Origin: a virus
Length of the DNA: 26,733 bases
Strand: one strand, 5' to 3'
Virus record (IMG/VR): IMGVR_UViG_3300042453_001938
Coordinates: 1 to 26,733 of that record
Part shown: positions 8,573-15,428 of the stretch, piece by piece
How positions within the stretch are numbered: the stretch's first letter is position 1
Layout of the letters: every line of letters begins with the position of its first letter
Notes under the pieces: generated by a model
Database searches by the model: none
What the model was told of the DNA's origin: nothing
Seen by the model: only the letters and a program-made list of their open reading frames with translations
Position numbers and translations under genes: made by a program

Positions 8573-9057
8573 AAGTCTCCAAAGCCGCCATCGAGATGAT
8601 CAAACATCATGAGGGCGTAAGGACACGCCCTTACCGTTGCCCGGCCCTTTTGTGGACGGTCGGTGTCGGCCATGTGATTGACCCTACTCACGCTGCGGTG
8701 AAGTATGAGGAGCGCAAGAATCTACCGATACCCGCAGGCTGGGATCGCGTCCTCTCGATGGCAGAAGTTGACGCTATCCTTGCTCAAGACCTTAGCCGGT
8801 TTGAGCGTGGTGTGGTTCGACTTTGCCCTACTGCTGCTGGCAATCAGGGAATCTTCGATTCTCTCGTCAGTTTTGCCTTCAACGTGGGCCTCGGCAATCT
8901 CCAACGCTCTTCCCTTCGGATGAAGACGAATCGGGGCGAGTTTGAAGACGCCGCCGACGAGTTCCTAAAGTGGACGAAAGCGGCCGGGCGTGTGCTCCCC
9001 GGCCTTGTGAAGCGCCGCCAAGACGAGCGCGCGCTGTTTCTGAGCCAGCTAGGCTAA
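8569..9057 (+). CDS. Endolysin, GH24 (T4-type) lysozyme
   Basis: 162 aa from a GTG overlapping the holin stop. The catalytic block is clear: E15 in HHEG, C24 and T30 fit the E-8aa-C-5aa-T spacing of the T4/P22 lysozyme family, followed by WTVGVGH. Downstream, VSFAFNVGLGNLQ and LPGLVKRRQDERALFL match the conserved C-terminal half. It cleaves the beta-1,4 bond between MurNAc and GlcNAc in peptidoglycan. There is no signal peptide or N-terminal anchor, so release should depend on the holin candidates directly upstream. The 3' end overlaps the convergent minus-strand gene by 9 bp, which leaves no room for a terminator between them. Confidence 0.95.
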   Translation: MKVSKAAIEMIKHHEGVRTRPYRCPALLWTVGVGHVIDPTHAAVKYEERKNLPIPAGWDRVLSMAEVDAILAQDLSRFERGVVRLCPTAAGNQGIFDSLVSFAFNVGLGNLQRSSLRMKTNRGEFEDAADEFLKWTKAAGRVLPGLVKRRQDERALFLSQLG

Positions 9058-9231
9058 CCCCTCGAGCAGCTCGGCCCGCTCGCGCAGATCGCGCAGCATG
9101 CTGTAGCGCTGGTGCATGCGGATCAGAAACGTCTTGCGCGGCACCTTTTGCCGGCGCTCCTGCGCGATCAAATACTTAAGCTCTTGCTCGCTCATGTCGC
9201 GGATAGCGACGTTTAGCTCTTGCCAGTTCAT
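9049..9231 (-). CDS. Small helical protein downstream of the helicase
   Basis: 60 aa, start ATG at 9231, overlapping the helicase stop by ATGA. It is a single charged helical protein (NWQELNVAIRDMSEQELKYLIAQE, then MLRDLRERAELLEGL) rich in Arg/Glu/Leu. I have seen similar short proteins next to phage helicase genes but know no function. The coupling argues that it is real and made with the helicase. It could be an accessory or regulator of that enzyme, which is inference from context. Confidence 0.7.
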   Translation of the reverse strand: MNWQELNVAIRDMSEQELKYLIAQERRQKVPRKTFLIRMHQRYSMLRDLRERAELLEGLA

Positions 9232-10571
9232 GCTTTCAGTTCCTCTAATGCCACATCTGAAATGGCGCGCTTGTCATGCAGCGCCGCCCATATCCGTTCG
9301 TCTACAGTCGACGTCGTGAGCAGGATATAAACCCACACGTCATGCGCCTGGCCGCTGCGGTGCAGCCGGCCAACGGTCTGTTCGTACTCCTCGAGCGACC
9401 ACGGCAGCGACAAGAACACCATGCGGCAGCCGCCGTGCTGCAGATTGAGCCCATGCCCTGCAGACTTAGGATGGATCAATAGCAGCTCGACCTTGCCCGC
9501 GTTCCAGCGCTCGATGGCCTGCGGCTCGTCGATCGTCACGGCCTGCGGATAGCGCCGCCGCAGCTCGGCGAGCTGCTCAACAAAGTTGTACACGACGATC
9601 GTATTCGCCCGCTGGTTGCCCTCTAGCACCTCATCGAGCAAGTCAAACTTATGGTCAGAGAACCACACTGGCGTCTTGGTGACATTGAACTTGCCGGGCC
9701 GCGTCGGATCCGCGCTCGACTCGCTGCTATAGACAAACCCAGAAGCCATCTGCTGCAGCTTGGCCGTTACCACACCGGCGTTGGCCGCCATGACGCGCGC
9801 GTCGGGGAAGTCGAACAAAAAGTCGCGCTTCATCTTCACGTACGGCTCGCGGTCAGGCATGTCGCAGCGCAGCTCAATGACGTGCAGCGGCGGCAGCGTG
9901 TCGACGTACTGGCCAGGATCTAGCAGGAACGTCGAGGGGCGTATGCGCTGCATGACCTGTTCAAGCGCCCCCTTGCGCGGCATGTACTCGCCGTACTCGC
10001 GGTTGATGCACACGAAATACTGCTGCAGGAAGGCGCCCTTGCTGCGGCCAAGCAGCGCCTGGTCGATGATCTTGCACTGCCCGAACACGTCCTCGAGCCC
10101 GTTGGACGTGAACGATCCCGTCAGACCCCAGCGCACCTTCATGGGCTGCACGACCTTCTCGAACGCCTTGAAGCGTTTGCCGCTGGGGTTCTTCAAGCGC
10201 GTGAGCTCATCGAACACCACGCCGTCGAAGTTAAGCTCTTGTTCCGCAAGCCATTGCAGATTGTCGTAGTTGGTCACGACCACCTGGGCGGACGACGCCA
10301 GCGCTGCCTCGCGCTGCTTTGGAGTGCCAAGCGCCACAGCGAGCGTAAGTCCATGCGCCCACTTGGGCTGCTCGATGGGCCACACCTTCTCGCAGACGCG
10401 CTTAGGAGCCAGAACCAGCCAACGGGTGACGACGCCCTGCGCTAACGCGTCGCGCATGGCGACGAGCGTGAGCGCCGTCTTGCCAGCGCCCATGGGCGCC
10501 AGCACCATCGCGCGGTCACGCTCGAAGAGAAAGTCAGCGCCAGTCTCTTGATATGGACGCAATCCAAGCAT
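9228..10571 (-). CDS. SNF2-type superfamily 2 DNA helicase/translocase
   Basis: 447 aa. SF2 motifs appear in order. Q/I region: LRPYQETGADFL at 4-15 and Walker A APMGAGKT at 25-32. Ia: LVLAPKRVCEKVW near 52-64. Motif II: VVFDELTRLKN, with DELT in place of the usual DEAH at 121-124. Motif III: WGLTGS at 148-153. V: AGHGLNLQ at 371-378. VI: QTVGRLHRSGQ at 398-408. The GRxHRxGQ form of motif VI is typical of SNF2 proteins. It should be an ATP-driven DNA translocase in phage replication or recombination. Length is close to other compact phage SNF2 helicases. The start overlaps the upstream nuclease gene by 38 bp in another frame, so the two are probably coupled. Confidence 0.92.
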   Translation of the reverse strand: MLGLRPYQETGADFLFERDRAMVLAPMGAGKTALTLVAMRDALAQGVVTRWLVLAPKRVCEKVWPIEQPKWAHGLTLAVALGTPKQREAALASSAQVVVTNYDNLQWLAEQELNFDGVVFDELTRLKNPSGKRFKAFEKVVQPMKVRWGLTGSFTSNGLEDVFGQCKIIDQALLGRSKGAFLQQYFVCINREYGEYMPRKGALEQVMQRIRPSTFLLDPGQYVDTLPPLHVIELRCDMPDREPYVKMKRDFLFDFPDARVMAANAGVVTAKLQQMASGFVYSSESSADPTRPGKFNVTKTPVWFSDHKFDLLDEVLEGNQRANTIVVYNFVEQLAELRRRYPQAVTIDEPQAIERWNAGKVELLLIHPKSAGHGLNLQHGGCRMVFLSLPWSLEEYEQTVGRLHRSGQAHDVWVYILLTTSTVDERIWAALHDKRAISDVALEELKA

Positions 10572-10821
10572 CGACTTGTTCCGTATCCCATAGCGCGATA
10601 TAGCGCTGATTCGTTTGTTTCATCACGTCGGCAAAGACCTTCTGCAGCGGCGACAAGCGCCCGTGCGGCGCTTTGAGCTCGACGAACCACGTCTGCCCAT
10701 TAGGCAAACAAACGATCCGATCGGCCACGCCGCGCTGCGAGGGCGAGCGAAACTTGAACGTCACGCCGCCCACGATCTCGACGGCCCACGTCAAATACTC
10801 TTCGATTGTCTTCTCACGCAT
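10534..10821 (-). CDS. VRR-NUC domain nuclease
   Basis: 95 aa from the ATG at 10821. A longer frame reaches 10998, but it would cross the divergent promoter and read into the opposite gene. Key PD-(D/E)xK features are GVADRIVCLP (D34), WFVELKAP (E48, K50) and Q60 in LSPLQ. This is the VRR-NUC layout found as a stand-alone domain in many phages. It is probably a structure-specific endonuclease acting on replication or recombination intermediates with the adjacent SNF2 helicase. No ribosome-binding sequence precedes the ATG. The predicted -10 (10828-10833) ends 6 bp before it, so the transcript may be leaderless. Confidence 0.85.
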   Translation of the reverse strand: MREKTIEEYLTWAVEIVGGVTFKFRSPSQRGVADRIVCLPNGQTWFVELKAPHGRLSPLQKVFADVMKQTNQRYIALWDTEQVDAWIASISRDWR

Positions 10822-10827
10822 CGTCAG

Positions 10828-10856
10828 ATAATAATTTACAAAAAGATGCTTGACAA
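10828..10856 (-). promoter_or_regulatory. Sigma70-like promoter for the left (minus) early genes
   Basis: On the minus strand, TTGTCA (10856-10851) is followed by a 17-bp spacer and TATTAT (10833-10828). Both hexamers are one mismatch from consensus and the spacing is ideal. The start point would fall at about 10821, at the A of the nuclease ATG, which implies a leaderless message. Experimental start mapping would be decisive. Confidence 0.65.
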
Positions 10857-10878
10857 GCAAAAACGACGGGCATAGCCT
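10850..10878 (+). promoter_or_regulatory. Promoter for the right (plus) replication genes
   Basis: A perfect -35 TTGACA lies at 10850-10855 and is followed after 17 bp by TAGCCT (10873-10878), a weak -10. The -35 overlaps the minus-strand -35 within the inverted repeat GCTTG-A-CAAGC (10848-10858). The two promoters are therefore back to back and may compete. The leader would be about 20 nt and includes AGGAG at 10896-10900, before the GTG at 10907. Confidence 0.55.
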
Positions 10879-10906
10879 TGCATCAAACGTAGTACAGGAG
10901 AGTTCA

Positions 10907-12031
10907 GTGTCACACAGCAATATCGTCGGCGGCAGCACCGCCAAGCGCGTCATCAACTGCCCCGGCAGCGTCAAGCTCTGCCAGCAAGTGCCGCCCAAAC
11001 CATCTAGCTCTTATGCCGACACCGGCACGTTGTTGCATACGGTGATCGCGGATTTATTGGGAACCGACAAGCCGCTGCGCGAGCTCATCGGTACTGAGTA
11101 CAACGGGATCGTGTTCGACGCAGAAATGGCGGGCATGAAGATCCTGCCTGCAATCGAGGCGCTCAATGAAATTGATAAAGACGAAACCATGGAATTCGCG
11201 GTCGAACAGACTGTCAGCTTCGGCGACCTTCTTCCGGGCGTGTTTGGCTCTTGTGATCTTATTGGCCGTATTGGTGATCGTGCCGTTATATTGGATTGGA
11301 AATTTGGCGACGGCGTTCCGGTCGAGGCTGAAGAAAATCCGCAGCTGATGTTCTACGCCGCTGCCGCCATGCGCACCGAGAAGCTCGCATGGGTGTTCGA
11401 CGGCGCGAAGGAAGTCGAGTGCATTATCGTGCAGCCGCCCTCGGTCAAGCGTTGGGTGACGTCGTTCGATCGCTTGCGCATGTTTGAGCGTGAGCTCGTC
11501 TTCGCCGTCAAGCAGTCAGAAAAGCCCGACGCTGCGCTACATGCGGGTGAGCACTGCCGCTGGTGCGCAGCCAAGCCCATCTGCCCGCAGATGACGGGCG
11601 CCGCCGATCGGGCGCTTGCCAAGCAAGTCAAGGAGCTCAACACGAAGGAGCTTGGCCTTGCGCTTGTGAAGGCTGACATGCTCGAGGATTGGATCAAAGA
11701 TTTACGCGCGCTGGCTATCCAAGTGCTTGAGAAGAACGGCGAGGTGCCGGGCTACAAGCTGGTGCAGAAGCGCGGTACGCGACAATGGATTGACGAGCAG
11801 AAGGCGACTGAAGCCTTGCTCGCCAGTCTTCCTGAGTCTGAGGTGATCGAGCGTTCGCTGGTATCGCCGGCGCAGGCTGAGAAGAAGCTCAAAAAGCTGA
11901 AGCTCGCCCTGCCCGACGGACTGACGACGAGCGTATCCTCGGGCACCACGTTAGCGTCGGTGGATGATTCCCGGCCTGCCGTGTTGCAAATCGGGCAGCA
12001 GTTGACTGCGGCCCTCACTAAACTGATGTAA
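10907..12031 (+). CDS. DUF2800 protein, Cas4/RecB-like PD-(D/E)xK nuclease
   Basis: 374 aa from the GTG at 10907, chosen because AGGAG sits 6 bp upstream. The in-frame ATG at 10850 lies inside the -35 box. Residues 40-50 hold DTGTLLHTV (H44). D117 is in GSCDLIG, D130 and K132 are in ILDWKFGDG, and Q146/Y150 are in NPQLMFYAAA, which is the RecB/Cas4 nuclease motif set. C18 plus C217, C220 and C226 (EHCRWCAAKPIC) fit a Cas4-type Fe-S cluster. It is probably an exonuclease acting on phage or host DNA ends in recombination-linked replication. It is the first gene of the plus-strand replication operon and is followed by a gene that often accompanies DUF2800. Confidence 0.85.
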   Translation: MSHSNIVGGSTAKRVINCPGSVKLCQQVPPKPSSSYADTGTLLHTVIADLLGTDKPLRELIGTEYNGIVFDAEMAGMKILPAIEALNEIDKDETMEFAVEQTVSFGDLLPGVFGSCDLIGRIGDRAVILDWKFGDGVPVEAEENPQLMFYAAAAMRTEKLAWVFDGAKEVECIIVQPPSVKRWVTSFDRLRMFERELVFAVKQSEKPDAALHAGEHCRWCAAKPICPQMTGAADRALAKQVKELNTKELGLALVKADMLEDWIKDLRALAIQVLEKNGEVPGYKLVQKRGTRQWIDEQKATEALLASLPESEVIERSLVSPAQAEKKLKKLKLALPDGLTTSVSSGTTLASVDDSRPAVLQIGQQLTAALTKLM

Positions 12032-12044
12032 AGGAGTTAATCAA

Positions 12045-12692
12045 ATGTCTGGTATCGTAAAGTTCGCTAAAGCTGGTTTGCCCGCTGTTACTTCGCTCTC
12101 GACCGCGCTGCGCGCGATTGAGAACGACGTCGGTGCGGTTGGTTCGGCCATCCTCAAGATGGATCGCACCGGCCACTGGGTCTTCGGCGCTGATCAAACA
12201 GAAGTCGAAGACGGCAGCCTCTGGGCAGTCAATCCGTTCTCGTTCGTCCACGGCTACATTGCGTGGGGCGATGGTGACGTTCTTGGTGAGACGATGGTGT
12301 CGGTGTCAGAGCCGCTGCCAGAGCCGCCGCCGGCGCCGCCGCAGAGCAAGAAGGGCTGGGAGAAACAGGTCGGCTTGTCGCTGAAGTGCATCAGCGGCGA
12401 GGACACCGGCCTCGAGGTGCGCTACACCACGACGTCAGTTGGCGGTAAGCGCAGCGTGCAGTCGCTCGCGGTGTCGATCGCCGAGCAAGTTGAGAAAGAC
12501 CAGTCGAAGCCCGTCGCTATCGTGCGCTTGGGCCAAGAGCACTATCAGCACAAGAGCTACGGCCGTATCTATACGCCCGTGTTTTCGGTAGTGGACTGGG
12601 TGTCGATGGATGGTGAGGCAAGCGCCGCCCCTGCTGAGGCAGAGGAAGCGCCTGCTGCAGCGCCCACAGGTCGCCGGCGCCGAGCCGGCTAA
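12045..12692 (+). CDS. Conserved replication-module protein, possible DNA-binding partner of DUF2800
   Basis: 215 aa with AAGGAG 8 bp before the ATG. The N-terminal half contains AILKMDRTGHWVFGADQTEVEDGSLWAVNP, which I recognise as recurring in phage replication modules but without a proven function. A Pro-rich linker (EPLPEPPPAPPQ, 89-100) leads to a second, beta-rich domain (about 104-188). The tail is Ala/Glu-rich and ends in a basic RRRR patch. Phages that carry DUF2800 nucleases often place a single-strand-binding-type protein (DUF2815) here, so an SSB or annealing role is plausible. That is inference from position only. Confidence 0.75.
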   Translation: MSGIVKFAKAGLPAVTSLSTALRAIENDVGAVGSAILKMDRTGHWVFGADQTEVEDGSLWAVNPFSFVHGYIAWGDGDVLGETMVSVSEPLPEPPPAPPQSKKGWEKQVGLSLKCISGEDTGLEVRYTTTSVGGKRSVQSLAVSIAEQVEKDQSKPVAIVRLGQEHYQHKSYGRIYTPVFSVVDWVSMDGEASAAPAEAEEAPAAAPTGRRRRAG

Positions 12693-12758
12693 GGGAGAGG
12701 GAGCCGAAAGCTGCATGCGCCCCACCCACCCGCCACGGTGAGTAGGCTCCCGATTCTG

Positions 12759-12935
12759 ATGATGCGCCAACGTAAGAATTGCCCGATCTGCGGCGTCGAG
12801 ACGTACGGCGGCAAGGCATGCCGCTACCACAAGCGTCGTCAGCAATATCACGAACGTACTGCCCGTGAGCGCCGTGTGCGCTACTGGGTGCAAGAGCTGG
12901 GTGAACTCATAGATCAAGCGAGAGCAAGACAATGA
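12759..12935 (+). CDS. Small basic protein with CxxC motif
   Basis: 58 aa from the ATG at 12759. Other in-frame starts are ATG 12762 and GTG 12738, and none has a clear Shine-Dalgarno. NCPICG and ACRYHKRR suggest a small zinc-binding knuckle (C-x2-C with C and H downstream). The remainder is an Arg-rich helix (RERRVRYWVQELGELIDQARAR). Such proteins could bind nucleic acid, but no function is known to me. Its TGA overlaps the next start (ATGA). The start region lies at the downstream arm of a possible long-range stem (12699-12705 with 12745-12751). Confidence 0.65.
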   Translation: MMRQRKNCPICGVETYGGKACRYHKRRQQYHERTARERRVRYWVQELGELIDQARARQ

Positions 12936-13048
12936 ATGAAGACATTCAATACAAAATTGCATACGTGTTAGTGGTGACGGTGATTGTGCTGGCCATCCTG
13001 ACACTTATCCCGGCAGTCATTCATGTTTGGGCAAAGGTGTTGTCATGA
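12932..13048 (+). CDS. Short single-TM peptide
   Basis: 38 aa. The ATG overlaps the previous stop (ATGA, 12932-12935) and its own TGA overlaps the next ATG at 13045. After a polar start (MNEDIQYKIAY) there is one membrane helix (VLVVTVIVLAILTLIPAVI), then HVWAKVLS. Tight coupling on both sides supports translation despite the small size. Function is unknown. Candidates are an inner-membrane superinfection-exclusion peptide or a replisome tether, neither supported beyond topology. Confidence 0.6.
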   Translation: MNEDIQYKIAYVLVVTVIVLAILTLIPAVIHVWAKVLS

Positions 13049-13251
13049 CCCGCGACGACATCATCCGACTGGCGGAAGAATCTGGTTTAGAAGACGGGTT
13101 ATATCCGTATGGAGCGCTTTGGGAATCAATTGAACGCTTTGCAATTCTTGTTGCCGAAAAAGAGCGGGAGGCGTGTGAGCGAGAGTGTGAGAATTGGGTG
13201 CTAGCCAAATATGCAGCCGCCGCCATCCGTGCGAGGGGAGAAGACAAGTGA
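13045..13251 (+). CDS. Small helical phage protein (TRDDIIRLA family)
   Basis: 68 aa starting at the ATG that overlaps the previous stop. The pattern TRDDIIRLAEESGL, then LWESIERFAILVAEKEREACERECE, then AAAAIRARGEDK is one I recognise as recurring in many proteobacterial phages, usually in early or replication regions. Its function is not known to me. It is all-helical, with a central acidic/basic heptad-like segment and two Cys residues in REACEREC. The stop overlaps the next GTG start (GTGA). Confidence 0.75.
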   Translation: MTRDDIIRLAEESGLEDGLYPYGALWESIERFAILVAEKEREACERECENWVLAKYAAAAIRARGEDK

Positions 13252-13436
13252 TAAAGATTACCCGCGAAATAACGTGCGACTTTTGTAGAGAAGTGTTTTT
13301 TAAAGACGATTGGACGTTAGTCTTTAACGACATTATGCCAACCTCGCCACAAGAAAACCGAATTGGGCGGAATTACGCTTGCGATGATTGTGTTGCTGCC
13401 GCTAAAGAAGCCGCCCTTGAGAGAGGCGCCGTGTGA
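13248..13436 (+). CDS. Small zinc-ribbon-like protein
   Basis: 62 aa from the GTG at 13248, overlapping the upstream stop. ITCDFCREVFF and NYACDDCVAAAKEAAL give two CxxC pairs about 34 residues apart, a layout typical of a small zinc ribbon. Its partner or target is unknown. Its TGA overlaps the GTG start of the DNA polymerase gene (GTGA), so it should be made in step with the polymerase and may assist it. Confidence 0.7.
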   Translation: MIKITREITCDFCREVFFKDDWTLVFNDIMPTSPQENRIGRNYACDDCVAAAKEAALERGAV

Positions 13437-15379
13437 GTGTGCTGTGGGTGGACTTCGAGACGCGCAGCCGCTGCGATCTAAAGCGCGCGGGCGTCTACAA
13501 CTACGCGCAGGACTTGAGCACCGAGGTGCTCTGCATGTCCTACGCGTTCGACGACGAGCCCGTCGTGACGTGGCTCCCAAAGCATCCGTTTCCTGAGCGT
13601 GTGGCAGCGCACACTGGCGAGATCCGCGCGCACAACGCCGCGTTCGAGCGTCTTATCTTTTGGTATGTGCTGCAGATCAACTTCAAGCTCGAGCAGTTCT
13701 ACTGCACGGCGACGCAAGCGCGCGCCAACTGCCTGCCTGGCTCGCTCGAGGATATAGGCCGGGCGCTCGGCGCCAGCATGAAGAAGGATCACCGAGGCGC
13801 TGCGCTCATCCGGCAGCTGTCCATCGCGCGCCACGACGGCACGTTCAACAACGACCCGGAGCTGATGGCCGAGATGGTCGCCTACTGCGAGCAGGACGTG
13901 CGCGCCATGCGCAGCGTGAGTGCCGCGATGCGTGACCTATCCGAGCGAGAGCTTGCCGACTACCACGTCAACGAGCGCATTAACGATCGCGGCGTCATGG
14001 TGGACGTGCCGCTCTGCAAAGCCGCCGTGTCCTACGCGCAGGCAGAGCTTGAGGATATAGAGAAGCTCGTCGTCGAGATCACAGACGGCGAAATCCAAAG
14101 CGTGCGCAGTCCGCGCATGCGCGAGTGGGTCGCCGAGCGATTAGGGCCAGAGGCTCGCAAGCTCATGACCGTGTATAAAGACGGCGAGGCGAAGGCGTCC
14201 ATCGACAAGGCGGTGCGCGCTAATTTGCTTGCCATCGAAGATCCTGAACAAGTCCCGCCCGCTGTGGCGGACGTGATCCAATGCGCCGACGATTTGTGGG
14301 CCTCGTCGGTCGCTAAGTTTGACAGGCTCGCCAACCTAGCCGACGTCGAGGATCACCGTGTCAGAGGAGCATTTGTATTTGCTGGTGGAAGTGCCACGGG
14401 GCGCGCTTCAAGCTACGGCGCCCAAGTTCATAACTTCACGCGTCGCACTCTTGGAAACGCTGATGCCGCCCGCCATTCAATGGTCAGAGGTCACAGTATC
14501 GTTCCAACCTACGGACGACGGGTTACAGATGTTCTTAAAGGAATGCTGCGACCCGCTCTTATCCCCGCCCGAGGTCACGTTTTCATCGTGGCCGACTGGG
14601 CAGCGATAGAGGCCCGCGCCACTCCTTGGTTGTCGAACGACCCGCAGGCCGATACCGTGCTGCAAGTCTTCCGCGATGGCGGCGACATATACAAGCGTGA
14701 AGCAGCCGGCATTTACCACTGTACGCCCGAACAGGTGACGGACGAGCAGCGCCAGATCGGCAAGGTTGCCATCCTGTCGCTTGGATTCGCTGGCGGCGTC
14801 GGTGCGTTCGCCGCGATGGGCCGAGGCTACGGCATCACGTTGCATGAATCAGACGCGCAGCGCATCGTCGACGCATGGCGCCGCGCGAATTCGTGGGCAA
14901 TACGCTACTGGCAGTCGCTCGAGGCCGCCTACACTCGCGCCATGCGCAACCCTGGCCGCGAGTTCTCCGCTGGCCGGGTGACGTATCTTTTTGATCGCCA
15001 TCACTTGTGGTACGCGCTACCGTCTGGGCGTATTCTTTGTTACCCCTTTGCACGGCTTGAGGATGACGGCGTGTCCTATTTGAAGGCCGCATGGAAGCCT
15101 GCTGCTGATGCAAAGGAATGGCCGCGTGCGCGGCTATGGCGAGGGCTCGCATGCGAGAACATCACGCAGGCGACCGCTAATGACTTGTTACGGCATGCGC
15201 TCGCGCAGCTCGAGCACGTCGTCCTGCACGTCCACGACGAGATTGTCATGGAAGTGCCCGAGGCCGAGGCCGAGCACTATGCGCGTGTGCTGCGCGAGAC
15301 GATGTGTACAGCGCCCGAGTGGGCGCAGGGGTTTCCGCTCAAGGCCGAAGTGAAGGTCATGCAGCGGTACGGTAAATAA
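13433..15379 (+). CDS. Family A DNA polymerase with 3'-5' exonuclease
   Basis: 648 aa from a GTG. The proofreading exonuclease is intact: D7 and E9 in VDFETRS, HNAAFE at 67-72 and D155 in YCEQDVRAM. Polymerase motif A is VADWAAIEARATPWLS (D388). Motif B is DEQRQIGKVAILSLGFAGG (R440, K444). Motif C is HVHDEIVMEVPE (D602, E603). The size and lack of a 5' nuclease domain match compact phage PolA enzymes. It copies phage DNA with the primase-helicase encoded next. An apparent alternate frame at 14358-14609 is a shadow, because the polymerase frame stays continuous through it (VRGAFVFAGG, GRASSYGAQVHNF). A stem-loop follows the stop. Confidence 0.96.
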   Translation: MSVLWVDFETRSRCDLKRAGVYNYAQDLSTEVLCMSYAFDDEPVVTWLPKHPFPERVAAHTGEIRAHNAAFERLIFWYVLQINFKLEQFYCTATQARANCLPGSLEDIGRALGASMKKDHRGAALIRQLSIARHDGTFNNDPELMAEMVAYCEQDVRAMRSVSAAMRDLSERELADYHVNERINDRGVMVDVPLCKAAVSYAQAELEDIEKLVVEITDGEIQSVRSPRMREWVAERLGPEARKLMTVYKDGEAKASIDKAVRANLLAIEDPEQVPPAVADVIQCADDLWASSVAKFDRLANLADVEDHRVRGAFVFAGGSATGRASSYGAQVHNFTRRTLGNADAARHSMVRGHSIVPTYGRRVTDVLKGMLRPALIPARGHVFIVADWAAIEARATPWLSNDPQADTVLQVFRDGGDIYKREAAGIYHCTPEQVTDEQRQIGKVAILSLGFAGGVGAFAAMGRGYGITLHESDAQRIVDAWRRANSWAIRYWQSLEAAYTRAMRNPGREFSAGRVTYLFDRHHLWYALPSGRILCYPFARLEDDGVSYLKAAWKPAADAKEWPRARLWRGLACENITQATANDLLRHALAQLEHVVLHVHDEIVMEVPEAEAEHYARVLRETMCTAPEWAQGFPLKAEVKVMQRYGK

Positions 15380-15380
15380 A

Positions 15381-15410
15381 AAGCCCCGGTGGGTTAGACC
15401 GGGGCAAAAG
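15381..15410 (-). terminator. Intrinsic terminator oriented to the minus strand
   Basis: An 8-bp perfect stem GCCCCGGT (15383-15390) / ACCGGGGC (15398-15405) has a 7-nt loop. Read on the minus strand it is followed by TTTTTATTT, a good U-tract. On the plus strand the 3' flank is AAAAG, so it is not a normal plus terminator. It lies between two co-oriented plus genes, where it could stop antisense transcription from the minus operon to the right. It could also act as a 3' stabilising hairpin on the plus message. Confidence 0.65.
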
Positions 15411-15428
15411 CTCTAAGGAGAATGTTCC

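Noticed and set aside
10822-10998. Upstream extension of the VRR-NUC gene
   Set aside because: It would cover the divergent promoters and overlap the start of the DUF2800 gene. The domain is complete without it.
12435-13004. 189-codon minus-strand frame over the small plus genes
   Set aside because: The plus strand has four tightly coupled small genes there. The minus frame crosses an intergenic gap and shows no domain.
14358-14609. 83-codon plus-strand frame suggesting a frameshift or inserted gene in the polymerase
   Set aside because: The polymerase frame is continuous and retains conserved residues across this stretch, so no frameshift is needed.
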